Assembly: GCA_003139095.1 (NCBI GenBank)
Contig: PLHW01000035.1
Coordinates: forward strand, 62,001-126,000
Reading direction: 5' to 3'
DNA from: Acidobacteriaceae bacterium
GTDB lineage: Bacteria > Acidobacteriota > Terriglobia > Terriglobales > Acidobacteriaceae
DNA length: 64,000 nt
A program made the translations under genes and the position numbers. A model generated the notes under the pieces. That model saw only the letters and a list, made by a program, of their open reading frames with translations. It was not told the origin of the DNA and ran no database searches. Below, piece after piece: positions 1 through 7,068 of the stretch. How positions within the stretch are numbered: the stretch's first letter is position 1; every line of letters starts with the position of its first letter.

Positions 1-1
1 G

Positions 2-526
2 CTGGCGACCGTGTATGGAATTGTGAAGCAAAACGGCGGCCTGGTCCTGGTCTACAGCGAGCCCAATCGAGGCACAACTTTCAAGATCTATCTTCCCACC
101 GCCGACCACAAACTTGGCGCGAGCCCAAAGTCCGAACCTGAGGCGTTGCCCCCAAAAGCGCGCGGAGAAACGGTTTTGCTGGTCGAGGACGACCCTTTAA
201 TGCGCACCCTGACTCGGCAGATGCTGGAACAGCACGGCTATCGCGTCGTCGAGGCCGAGGATGGCGCCGCGGCGCTTATGCACTTGCGCTCAAACGCGCA
301 GCCCATCGATGTGACTTTAACCGATGTTGTGATGCGCGGCATGAGCGGCCCCGAGTTGGCCCTCCAGATCATGGACCTCTATCCCGCGACGAAAGTGGTC
401 TATATGTCGGGGTACACGGGAGAATTAATCGGGCAGGAAGGCGGAATCAAGCCCGGTATGCCGCTCCTCGAAAAGCCATTTAGTCGCGCCTCATTACTCA
501 AAGCCATTCAATCCGCAGTGGCTTAA
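2..526 (+). CDS. C-terminal part of a hybrid sensor histidine kinase with receiver domain
   Basis: The gene begins before the window; the reading frame is open to base 2. The first ~30 residues are the end of a HATPase_c domain (L-A-T-V-Y-G-I-V, then the typical G-T-T-F-K-I-Y-L-P end strand). A ~25-residue linker leads into a response-regulator receiver domain starting V-L-L-V-E-D-D, with the probable phospho-acceptor Asp near residue 105 in T-L-T-D-V-V-M, a T/S switch region (V-V-Y-M-S-G-Y) and the conserved Lys in L-E-K-P-F. Such proteins autophosphorylate on His and pass the phosphate to their own receiver. The input domains lie outside the window, so the stimulus is unknown. Confidence 0.9.
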   Translation: MATVYGIVKQNGGLVLVYSEPNRGTTFKIYLPTADHKLGASPKSEPEALPPKARGETVLLVEDDPLMRTLTRQMLEQHGYRVVEAEDGAAALMHLRSNAQPIDVTLTDVVMRGMSGPELALQIMDLYPATKVVYMSGYTGELIGQEGGIKPGMPLLEKPFSRASLLKAIQSAVA

Positions 527-923
527 GCTGGCTTCCTCGTCCCGAACGCATGCTCAAACCACAACAACAGGAGCCTTTCGTGTATCGTCGGAAGAAGGCA
601 AAACGAGGGGCGCTTCAACCTCGATTTTACGAATTCCGGAAATTTGGAGGAGAGCAAAGGCGCAAAGTGGCAAGGAAGCGAAAGCCGAACGTGCGATGTC
701 TGGCAAAAATGTCGCTCAACTGCTAGGTTTTTCCGTTACAAAAGCCGAACATTCATGTTGAAAAGTGCTGCAGAAACTTGGTATAAGCATGCACAGGGCC
801 TCTACTGAGTTCTGCGGTGATCCAATCAGCACAGATCCTTTTGTCAGGTCCTCAGCTTTCTCCGCGGCTGATCGCAAGCATCTTCAGTGAGCCGGAATCT
901 GCACCCCATAGGTGGGAGTGGAA
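527..923. other. gene-free stretch between the kinase and the XRE regulator
   Basis: About 400 bases with no convincing coding frame on either strand. It presumably holds the promoter of the downstream regulator gene. A TGGCA-N8-CGCT-like element at 701-716 has the GG-N10-GC spacing of a sigma-54 promoter but deviates from the consensus, and I do not call it. No strong hairpin was seen. Confidence 0.5.
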
Positions 924-1808
924 ATGCTATCGGCAGGCATCGACTTACGTAAAATTCGCGACCGGCTCGGCCTCACCATGAGGGACGTCGAATACGCCAG
1001 TCAGACCATTGCGCAAAAGCATGGCAGCGAAGAGTACCTCATTCCGCCCAGCCGACTTTCCGACATTGAGACCAAGGGCATTGTGCCCAGCGTCTACCGC
1101 TTTTATTCTCTGGCCGTAATCTACCGGAAGTCCGTTCCCGCGCTCCTCCGGCTCTACGCCATCGATCTGGATCGCATCACCTCCGACTGGTCCGCCTCGC
1201 AACCCGCCAAGTCTCATATCCTCGAACTGGACCAGACTACATCCAGCGTTCCGGTCAAGCTCGATCCCGGCTTCGATTTAAATGCCACTTCGGACCTGGG
1301 CCGAATGGTGCAGCAGTGGGGAACATTCCCGCTTGCCATGTTGAGCCATCTCGCTTCCCAGGATTACACCTACGCCTTCATTGGCAATGAAGACTACACC
1401 ATGTATCCCATCCTCCAGCCCGGCTCGTTTGTCCAGGTGGATGAGGCCAGAACCCGCGTCATCGAGCGGCAATGGCGTTCCGAGTACGAGCGCCCCATTT
1501 ACTTCGTGGAAACCCGCGATGGATTCACCTGCTGCTGGTGCTCGTTCCGGCTCAACTCGCTCGTCCTTCAGCCCCATCCCTTGTCTCCGGTCTCGGTTCG
1601 TGTCCTGAAGCATCCCCAGGAGGCGGAAGTGATTGGTCAGGTGATTGGAATTGCAATGCGGATTGGGGATTTGGCGCCTGCGAATCTTGAAGAATCGAAA
1701 GAACTCTCAACACCGAAGCCAGGTGTAGTTCCGTCGCCTTCGAACATCCTGAAGGCAATAAACGGTACAGATCTCCCGTCAACTTCCGCACGTAAGAAGC
1801 TGAGCTAA
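924..1808 (+). CDS. XRE-family helix-turn-helix transcriptional regulator
   Basis: A 294-residue soluble protein whose first ~80 residues form a lambda-repressor-like DNA-binding domain (I-R-D-R-L-G-L-T-M-R-D-V-E, then S-R-L-S-D-I-E-T-K-G-I-V-P-S). Unlike many XRE proteins, the HTH has an inserted loop between the helices. The remaining ~200 residues have no domain I can name; the middle (F-I-G-N-E-D-Y-T-M-Y-P-I-L-Q-P-G-S-F-V) faintly resembles a LexA/S24-type sensor fold, but I see no catalytic Ser-Lys pair. ATG at 924 is preferred over GTG 912 because a GGTGGGAG Shine-Dalgarno lies just upstream. Target genes cannot be inferred from position. Confidence 0.8.
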   Translation: MLSAGIDLRKIRDRLGLTMRDVEYASQTIAQKHGSEEYLIPPSRLSDIETKGIVPSVYRFYSLAVIYRKSVPALLRLYAIDLDRITSDWSASQPAKSHILELDQTTSSVPVKLDPGFDLNATSDLGRMVQQWGTFPLAMLSHLASQDYTYAFIGNEDYTMYPILQPGSFVQVDEARTRVIERQWRSEYERPIYFVETRDGFTCCWCSFRLNSLVLQPHPLSPVSVRVLKHPQEAEVIGQVIGIAMRIGDLAPANLEESKELSTPKPGVVPSPSNILKAINGTDLPSTSARKKLS

Positions 1809-2070
1809 CTCCCTCGACTCGCCGGGAATGCTCGACGTCGTCCACAAGTAAGCGCAGGCGCGTCCGCAGAATGGTCCCAACCAGCGACTGATGCGCGCGC
1901 GCGAACGCGTTGCGGGCAGTTACTGTCCCGTGTTTGCGTTCAAATCCCCAGTGCTCATAACCGGCTTCGGTGGAGCGGCGGTCCGCGACATACACTAACT
2001 TCCCCCAAACACCTTCAATCTTCGCCAGAGTTCTTTCCCGAAGATCGTCGTAAGCCGATTTCAACCCCAT
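1552..2070 (-). CDS. Conserved-looking hypothetical protein, convergent with the XRE gene
   Basis: A 172-residue frame. The first ~115 residues are rich in Arg, Leu and Glu with a regular helical pattern (L-R-E-R-T-L-A-K-I-E-G-V-W-G-K-L-V-Y-V) and look like a real protein. The last ~60 residues (rich in Pro, Ser and Asp) run antisense through the 3' end of the XRE gene and look less natural. No known domain is recognised. The start is ATG with no strong ribosome site. Either the gene is real with a long tail-to-tail overlap, or the natural stop has been lost and the C-terminus is read-through. Confidence 0.5.
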   Translation of the reverse strand: MGLKSAYDDLRERTLAKIEGVWGKLVYVADRRSTEAGYEHWGFERKHGTVTARNAFARAHQSLVGTILRTRLRLLVDDVEHSRRVEGVSSASYVRKLTGDLYRLLPSGCSKATELHLASVLRVLSILQDSQAPNPQSALQFQSPDQSLPPPGDASGHEPRPETRDGAEGRAS

Positions 2071-2196
2071 AACGCACCTTTTTTCTCCCAGCTACATTTT
2101 CCGGAAGGCCAAAGAAAATCAGTTTTTCCTCTCGCGGGCAGCTTTCAGCCCGAAACTACGCCCACGAAGAATTCACTTCACCCTGAGAGGATACCC

Positions 2197-2337
2197 GTGA
2201 AATCACTGAAAGCAAAGCTCGCTCTGCTCCTGCTCGTACTCGCAACCGTGTCCGCCATCCCTGTGCAATTGATGGCCGACGGCAACCCAATTCCAGTCTG
2301 CGGCGACAAGTATTGCCCGCCACCACCTGCCCAGTAA
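2197..2337 (+). CDS. Small secreted peptide, 46 residues
   Basis: GTG start at 2197, six bases after a GAGAGG ribosome site. The product has a basic N-terminus (K-S-L-K-A-K), a hydrophobic core (L-A-L-L-L-L-V-L-A-T-V) and a short mature tail with two Cys (V-C-G-D-K-Y-C) and a Pro-rich end. This is the layout of a Sec-exported small peptide. The two Cys could form a disulfide or bind metal. Function unknown. Confidence 0.55.
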   Translation: MKSLKAKLALLLLVLATVSAIPVQLMADGNPIPVCGDKYCPPPPAQ

Positions 2338-2396
2338 ATTCCACACTTGAGCGCTACTGCCTGAGATGATACATTCTCGACAGTAGCGCTCATAAC

Positions 2397-3158
2397 ATGA
2401 GTTTGCAACAAATCCACTGGCTTTATAACTACTTGTGGGTCGCCCCACACCTACTCCTCATCCCGGTGGCTGCCGTCATGTTTCGCCGGGGATTACACAA
2501 GAAATTTCCTATTTTCTTCTCGTATCTCCTCTTTGAGTTTTCCCAGTTTGCTTTCCTCTTTTTCTTGCACGACATTAAGATAAGCCCAGCTTCTTACACC
2601 AATATCGATTTATTCTTCCGTATCGGAAGCATCGCGCTAAGATTCGGGATCTTGCAGGAAGCTCTGGAGGCGTCGCTCGGCCAGAATATGCCCCTCCGCC
2701 GAGCCATGGCGAGAGTCATGAACTGGGCCACTTTCTTTCTGGTCGCGGTGGCATCCATCTTCATCGTCTCCCTCTACTACAGCATCCTTAACCACCGGAC
2801 GTTCGTGGCTTACGTCATCGTCCAGGCATTGAACACGGCGCAATGCGGCTTGCTCGCTCTGGTGTTTGCGTGGCACCGCTTTCTCGGCCTGCGTATGTCT
2901 CCGATGGTGTTCGGAATTCTCTTCGGCATGGGCCTGGCAATTGGCGCCGAGCCGCTCATTATGGCGCTAAAGGACACTTTCGGCATTCCAGGTTCCACCA
3001 TCACGGATCTCGCGCAATTCGCGGCCTTCCACATTGCCGCGGTCAGTTGGCTTTACTTCGCCCAAGTCCGGGAAAAAGTCTCCTGGGCCACGGAAACCTC
3101 CGCTCTGCCCGATTTGCGGCAGTGGGCGGCCGATATGGGAAGGATCGCGCAACTATGA
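2397..3158 (+). CDS. Multi-pass integral membrane protein of unknown function
   Basis: A 253-residue protein with about seven hydrophobic segments (for example A-T-F-F-L-V-A-V-A-S-I-F-I-V and F-G-I-L-F-G-M-G-L-A-I-G-A) separated by short loops, so an inner-membrane location is likely. No catalytic motif or named family is recognised. Its stop overlaps the next start (ATGA at 3155-3158), so the two genes are probably translationally coupled and may work together. Confidence 0.7.
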   Translation: MSLQQIHWLYNYLWVAPHLLLIPVAAVMFRRGLHKKFPIFFSYLLFEFSQFAFLFFLHDIKISPASYTNIDLFFRIGSIALRFGILQEALEASLGQNMPLRRAMARVMNWATFFLVAVASIFIVSLYYSILNHRTFVAYVIVQALNTAQCGLLALVFAWHRFLGLRMSPMVFGILFGMGLAIGAEPLIMALKDTFGIPGSTITDLAQFAAFHIAAVSWLYFAQVREKVSWATETSALPDLRQWAADMGRIAQL

Positions 3159-3661
3159 TTCCCCTGATTATTCTCGCGATATTCACTCTGGTCCTGATCG
3201 GTTTCCTGGTGTTTCAGGTTCGCTCTCGGTACTCTGCGCCTAGCCGCACACCGGGTTCCAGCCAGCTTCTACCGGTCGATCTGGAAGCCTTCGACAATCT
3301 GACCGATCCCGAGGAAGAACAATTCTTGCGGTCGAATCTTTCCCCGCCCCAGTTCCGGAGCGTGCAGCGCTCCCGCATTCGCGCAGCTCGGGCTTATGTC
3401 GCAATTCTGTCGAAAAATGTCGGCGTGCTGGTCTCGGTCGGCCAATCCGCCCGTTATCATCCGGATCCCCAGATCGCGGCCTCCGGCCAGGACCTTATGC
3501 AGCGTGCGATCAGTCTCAAAATGTGGTGCCTGCTTTCTTTGTTGCGCATGAACGCTGCGTTTCTCTTCCCGGCGCTCTTATCCCCTTCCAACCGAATCAC
3601 CAATCAATACCTGATGGTGACCTACATGGCCACCAACTTGCCAGACAAGATCGCAGCCTGA
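3155..3661 (+). CDS. Single-pass membrane protein, coupled to the preceding gene
   Basis: 168 residues from the ATG that overlaps the upstream stop codon. Residues 1-22 form an N-terminal membrane anchor (I-P-L-I-I-L-A-I-F-T-L-V-L-I-G-F-L-V-F). The rest is a soluble, mainly helical domain with a second hydrophobic patch near residues 120-145. I chose 3155 over upstream in-frame starts because of the ATGA coupling and because upstream sequence is antisense-like to the neighbour. No family is recognised. Confidence 0.65.
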   Translation: MIPLIILAIFTLVLIGFLVFQVRSRYSAPSRTPGSSQLLPVDLEAFDNLTDPEEEQFLRSNLSPPQFRSVQRSRIRAARAYVAILSKNVGVLVSVGQSARYHPDPQIAASGQDLMQRAISLKMWCLLSLLRMNAAFLFPALLSPSNRITNQYLMVTYMATNLPDKIAA

Positions 3662-3693
3662 GGGGAAGGCGAATGAGGGAAACAACCCGGGCA

Positions 3694-3800
3694 GGGCTTC
3701 CCGGGACGGTCTTGCCCAGGGAGAACTGGGGAAGGGCTTTCCCGGGATAGTCTTGCTCAGGGATAGCCGGGGAAGGGCTTTCCCGGGAGAGCCTTGGGCA
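3694..3800. repeat. Three degenerate ~40-bp tandem repeats
   Basis: Units begin at 3694, 3734 and 3775, each opening with GGGCTT(T)CCCGGGA and containing a YCTTG core. The first two are about 40-41 bp and the third is truncated. They are noncoding and lie between the stop of the preceding membrane-protein gene and the parS region. Each unit holds a CCCGGG palindrome. Confidence 0.75.
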
Positions 3801-3961
3801 TTCTCTTCGGCGGGGGCGGATTCCGCTTTGAGGGGGTACAATTACGCGGTCCGCCCCGCCTCATACTGCGCGAGGATTGTAGCCATCATCGTCCAGAATA
3901 TTTTGGGCAACTTCTTCTTGTTACGGAAACCGTACAAACTCTAATAAATTGCCCTTTGGGG

Positions 3962-3980
3962 GTGTTGAATTTTTCAACAC
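3962..3980. other. Short perfect inverted repeat
   Basis: GTGTTGAA and TTCAACAC are separated by three T residues. The repeat is AT-rich in a GC-rich region and lies 370 bp from the parS sites. It could be a protein-binding site or a weak hairpin; function unknown. Confidence 0.4.
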
Positions 3981-4349
3981 TTTCTTCCCCTTGTTGCAGT
4001 TGTTTGTGACGCGCTGGGGGATCAGATTCGGATCGCGCACCGGTCGGATCTGGCGACGGTGGATTCCTACTGAGCAAACGGCCCCCGCCGTCCCACTCCG
4101 CCCGGGAAACACGATCGTCTTCGCCCCCGGAAGCCGTCTCACCCGCCCCGGGAAACCGTCCCGTGCCCCTAAAGCCGTTTCAGGTCACCGGAAGCCGTCC
4201 CGTGCCCCCGGAAATTCGCATTCGCCACCACCCGGTTTTTGCCTGGGTTGCAGGTCGTTGTTGCGCTTTCCGTTCCTAACCCTCATCATTACTTCCACTT
4301 ATGAGATATATCCATATATAAATATACGTACAATAAAACATGCACAAAA

Positions 4350-4365
4350 TGTTCCACGTGAAACA
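4350..4365. promoter_or_regulatory. parS site 1 (ParB binding)
   Basis: The sequence TGTTCCACGTGAAACA is identical to a well-known form of the bacterial parS centromere bound by ParB/Spo0J. It lies in a gene-free region just after an AT-rich tract (about 4290-4345). parA and parB themselves are not in the window. Confidence 0.85.
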
Positions 4366-4372
4366 CTCACGA

Positions 4373-4388
4373 TTTTCCACCGGAAACA
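4373..4388. promoter_or_regulatory. Degenerate parS-like site
   Basis: TTTTCCACCGGAAACA matches the parS consensus at 13 of 16 positions and sits between the two good sites. It may be a weak ParB site or a decayed copy. Confidence 0.4.
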
Positions 4389-4398
4389 TTGGACCGAA

Positions 4399-4414
4399 TG
4401 TTCCACGTGGAACA
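4399..4414. promoter_or_regulatory. parS site 2 (ParB binding)
   Basis: TGTTCCACGTGGAACA is a perfect 16-bp palindrome differing from site 1 at one base. It lies 49 bp from site 1 (start to start). Clustered parS copies nucleate ParB spreading and condensin loading near oriC in many bacteria. Confidence 0.8.
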
Positions 4415-4634
4415 CTCCCGGAAGGGAGCTAGACCACCTCTTGGCCGAGGACGGCTCGCCCCACCCGCCTCACCCGGAGCGCGACTCCAGCGGGCTAACC
4501 CATAGTAACCATTACACGACGCCACTTAGGGCCATTACCTAAGGGCCCCCCAATCCCTTCTTTTGGGCCATGTACTTTCGTGTGTATACGCGTTAGTCTA
4601 ACTACAGAAGTAGATCCCGCCTCTGGAGGCACCC

Positions 4635-5042
4635 TTGAAATCTTTCCTTTGCGCGATCCTTATGCTGTGCGCCATGGCCCAGGCGGAGAATCTTGCCACG
4701 ACGCCCGCTCCTTCACCCGACGCGCCTTCGCGGCCATCCTTCTGGACTTTTGAGAACAAGCTTGATCTCGGCCTGCTTGCGAGCCTGGTTACCGCCGACG
4801 CCATTACGACGCAACGCGGATTGAGCCAGGGTTTCCATGAGGCGAATCCCCTGATGCGGCCCTTTGTTACCCGCGGCGCGGCCGGCGAGGCCGCTGGCTC
4901 TGCGCTTGGATTTGGCGCCGGGCTTGGCACTACATATCTGCTCCACCGCACTCACCACTATAAGGCTGAACACATCGCCATGCGATTGATGGTGGGCACC
5001 GAGGGCGCGGTCGTGGCGCATAATTTCATAGTGCTTCACTAA
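4635..5042 (+). CDS. Secreted or membrane protein of unknown function
   Basis: 135 residues from a TTG start preceded by GGAGG at 4625-4629. Residues 1-17 are a signal peptide ending A-Q-A. The mature part has a Pro-rich spacer followed by two or three hydrophobic segments (L-L-A-S-L-V-T-A-D-A-I-T-T and A-A-G-S-A-L-G-F-G-A-G-L-G-T), with polar motifs such as N-P-L-M-R-P-F between them. The layout resembles small membrane proteins common in Acidobacteria. No enzymatic motif is seen. Confidence 0.65.
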   Translation: MKSFLCAILMLCAMAQAENLATTPAPSPDAPSRPSFWTFENKLDLGLLASLVTADAITTQRGLSQGFHEANPLMRPFVTRGAAGEAAGSALGFGAGLGTTYLLHRTHHYKAEHIAMRLMVGTEGAVVAHNFIVLH

Positions 5043-5154
5043 CCGGCGCGCGATTCCGACTCTCCACTTCGCGCATTGGCAGCTGGCAAGGGGCTATGCG
5101 ATACTGAGATCGCCTCAGGTGCAAAAGTCACCGATTAAGCGTGCGCAATCCTAA

Positions 5155-5241
5155 GCCGGGATGGCGGAACTGGCAGACGCAGCGGACTCAAAATCCGCCG
5201 GGCTTCGGCCCTTGGGGGTTCAACTCCCCCTCCCGGCACCA
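5155..5241 (+). tRNA. tRNA-Leu (anticodon CAA)
   Basis: Acceptor arms GCCGGGA/TCCCGGC pair fully. The anticodon stem is GCGGA/TCCGC with loop CTCAAAA, giving CAA (reads UUG). A long variable arm is present, as expected for a class II tRNA, and there is a normal T arm. CCA is encoded at 5239-5241. It is the boundary of the minus-strand sulfur gene cluster. Confidence 0.95.
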
Positions 5242-5428
5242 GCAGACTTGGTTTCAAGCGGTTACGCTCGTTGCCTAGTACTCTCCTAGGGGAACTTTTG
5301 CCTGCACCGTTAGACAATGCCGACGCCGGTCTTCCGAGCCTTCCGGCCACAATGGCGCCAGAGATGCGACGCAGGCGATGGCACCGATGCCAACTAGGAG
5401 AGTTCTTCGCGAGCAACTCAGGGCGCAC

Positions 5429-5818
5429 CTACCGGTGAAAAACCGGGGGAACGTTTGCCGAGTAAAAATGACAGTCGAAACAATCGGGACGCAGATTCAC
5501 AGAGTTGTGGCACTTGTCGCAGAACTGAGCTTTGTCGTTGTGGCAATGGCTGCAACTGCGCAAGGTGACCTCGTTGCGGATTCCCTCGCGCACAGTTTTG
5601 TCGCGGAGTTCCCGGAGAAAAACCCGGTGGTTTTGGCGCATCCAGACTGGGTCGCGAACGCAGCGCTGGGAGGGATCGGCGGTAGCCTGCAAGAACGGCT
5701 TGGGGGAGGAGAAGATCGAGGCCCAGGCGAAGCGTCCCACGCTATAGGCGAATGGAGACAGAATAACGATACCCGCGACGACGAGGAGGAGCCAGGCGTG
5801 CGTTCTATTCGAACTCAC
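5429..5818 (-). CDS. dsrJ: DsrJ-like periplasmic triheme cytochrome c
   Basis: 129 residues from a GTG start with GGGAGG five bases upstream, overlapping the end of qmoC by 14 bp. Residues 9-30 are an N-terminal membrane anchor or uncleaved signal. Three CxxCH haem sites lie at 89-93, 100-104 and 113-117. Cys53 in the C-V-x5-M-R-x2-H context matches the Cys that gives DsrJ one unusual His/Cys-ligated haem. DsrJ normally works in DsrMKJOP, moving electrons or sulfur species between periplasm and membrane during sulfite/sulfide metabolism. Here no dsrM, K, O or P is adjacent; it is the last gene of apr-qmo. Family assignment is from motif pattern; partner choice is inferred. Confidence 0.8.
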   Translation of the reverse strand: MSSNRTHAWLLLVVAGIVILSPFAYSVGRFAWASIFSSPKPFLQATADPSQRCVRDPVWMRQNHRVFLRELRDKTVREGIRNEVTLRSCSHCHNDKAQFCDKCHNSVNLRPDCFDCHFYSANVPPVFHR

Positions 5819-7064
5819 TTGGACCTCCCTGCCGCTGCCGTCCCGTATGCGCGGCGTACACCATGGCTGTGGCGCGGTAAATCATGTGGGCGAACTTGGA
5901 GTAGGGCAGCAGCACGATTAGCGCGAACACCGTTGCGAGGTGGACGACGTACACCATGTATCTGAGTGGATCGACGCGGGCATAGTGGAGGATCTCGCAT
6001 CCGAAACCTGTGAGCACGGTAGCCAGCGCCAAACCTAGAAACATCCAATCGAACCAGGTTCCTTTAAACAATGTTCCTTTGAACAGTGTTCCTTTGAACA
6101 GTGTTCCTTCGTACAACGTACCGGCAGGGGTGCTGTGAACCGTTCGATCGCGAACCATGAGGGAACACCCGAGGAGCATGGCGCCGCCCGCCAGATTCGC
6201 GAGGATTTTCCACGGGCTCCAGAAGTTAAAGGGATAGACAAAGGCATCCTTCAGCAGCGGATTGAATCGAACCGTGAGCACCCACAGATCAACGACGAGC
6301 AACCCCACAAAGCCGAAAAGCACGAACCGATGGGAGTTCATTCGCGGATGATTGAAAGTGCAGCGATCGAAATCCTCGTGAAGGAGGATGTTGCGCAGCG
6401 TGGTTCGAATGCTTGCGGCGATAGATTGCTTTTCGTGCTCCCGATTGTCTGCAAATCCCATTGCCTGGCCGCGGGCGTTCAGGTCGCGCCAAAAGCGGGA
6501 AACGCCGAGGATGATCACCACCGCATCGAGCAGCACAAGTGTCGCGAAGAATGCGATGAGAAGCCATTGCGGCAGTTGGCTCCAGTAGGAAATGATGATT
6601 CGATTCGAGCTGGTGGAAGCGGCAAACAGCTTTTCCAGCGGTCTGCTTCCCCATGCAACCAAACCCAGCAGCACGCACGGCAATAGCAGGAGGAACGGCA
6701 GACAATGGGGTTGGCTCACGCAATTGCCCAACCATTGCGGGGCACTGTAGTGGAGAATAGCCTCTCTGCGAACCGCGGCCATGACATCTCCAGGCCGGGC
6801 GCCACGCGGGCAACGTGAGGTGCAGTCGTTACAGTGATGGCAGAGCCAAATGTCCACATCCGCGAGCAACCGGTCCTTCAAGCCCCACTGCGCCCATAGC
6901 ATCTCTTTTCGCGGAAAAGGCTGACGGGCGGTTGAAAGTTCGCACACCACGGAGCAAGTGGCGCACTGGAAGCATTTCTTTAGATCCTCGCCGCCGCTTG
7001 CGATAAGGCGGTTGCGAAAACCCCGGTCGGGCTGGACAGCAGCGGGAGTGGGTATCGCTGTCAT
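5805..7064 (-). CDS. qmoC: QmoC, membrane iron-sulfur/cytochrome b subunit of the quinone-interacting oxidoreductase
   Basis: 419 residues from the ATG four bases after the qmoB stop, with an AAGGG ribosome site. The N-terminal HdrC-like part has two [4Fe-4S] motifs (Cys31, 34, 37, 41 and Cys75, 78, 81, 85, the second followed by P-R-G). The C-terminal part has about six membrane helices with histidines, as in NarI-type dihaem cytochrome b. QmoABC links the menaquinone pool to APS reductase. Oddly, a cytoplasmic loop near residues 316-335 carries a G-T-L-F-K pentapeptide repeated three to four times, encoded by 15-bp tandem repeats at 6059-6113. An upstream in-frame start at 7124 would overlap qmoB more and is less likely. 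Confidence 0.93.
   Translation of the reverse strand: MTAIPTPAAVQPDRGFRNRLIASGGEDLKKCFQCATCSVVCELSTARQPFPRKEMLWAQWGLKDRLLADVDIWLCHHCNDCTSRCPRGARPGDVMAAVRREAILHYSAPQWLGNCVSQPHCLPFLLLLPCVLLGLVAWGSRPLEKLFAASTSSNRIIISYWSQLPQWLLIAFFATLVLLDAVVIILGVSRFWRDLNARGQAMGFADNREHEKQSIAASIRTTLRNILLHEDFDRCTFNHPRMNSHRFVLFGFVGLLVVDLWVLTVRFNPLLKDAFVYPFNFWSPWKILANLAGGAMLLGCSLMVRDRTVHSTPAGTLYEGTLFKGTLFKGTLFKGTWFDWMFLGLALATVLTGFGCEILHYARVDPLRYMVYVVHLATVFALIVLLPYSKFAHMIYRATAMVYAAHTGRQRQGGPSEFE
6059..6113. repeat. 15-bp tandem repeat inside qmoC
   Basis: Three to four copies of GTTCCTTTGAACAGT (as read on the plus strand), the outer ones slightly diverged. The repeat is in frame and encodes G-T-L-F-K units, so copy number can change without a frameshift. 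Confidence 0.85.
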
Positions 7065-7068
7065 TTTG

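Larger units (their letters stand above)
3662..4634. other. Gene-free centromere-like region
   Basis: Nearly 1 kb without a believable gene. It contains the 40-bp GC-rich tandem repeats, a short inverted repeat, a second GC-rich repetitive patch with several GGAAGCCGTC/GGGAAACCGTC copies (about 4105-4215), an AT-rich tract and the parS cluster. I did not find a convincing set of DnaA boxes, so I do not call this oriC itself. Confidence 0.6.

Noticed and set aside
701-716. Sigma-54-like promoter TGGCA...CGCT
   Set aside because: Spacing GG-N10-GC is right but other positions deviate, and one match in a GC-rich window is weak evidence.
3670-4220. CRISPR-like array
   Set aside because: Repeats are adjacent, degenerate and without unique spacers of uniform size; no cas genes in the window.
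4285-4345. AT-rich tract as the origin unwinding element
   Set aside because: No convincing set of DnaA boxes around it, so oriC is not called despite the parS sites.
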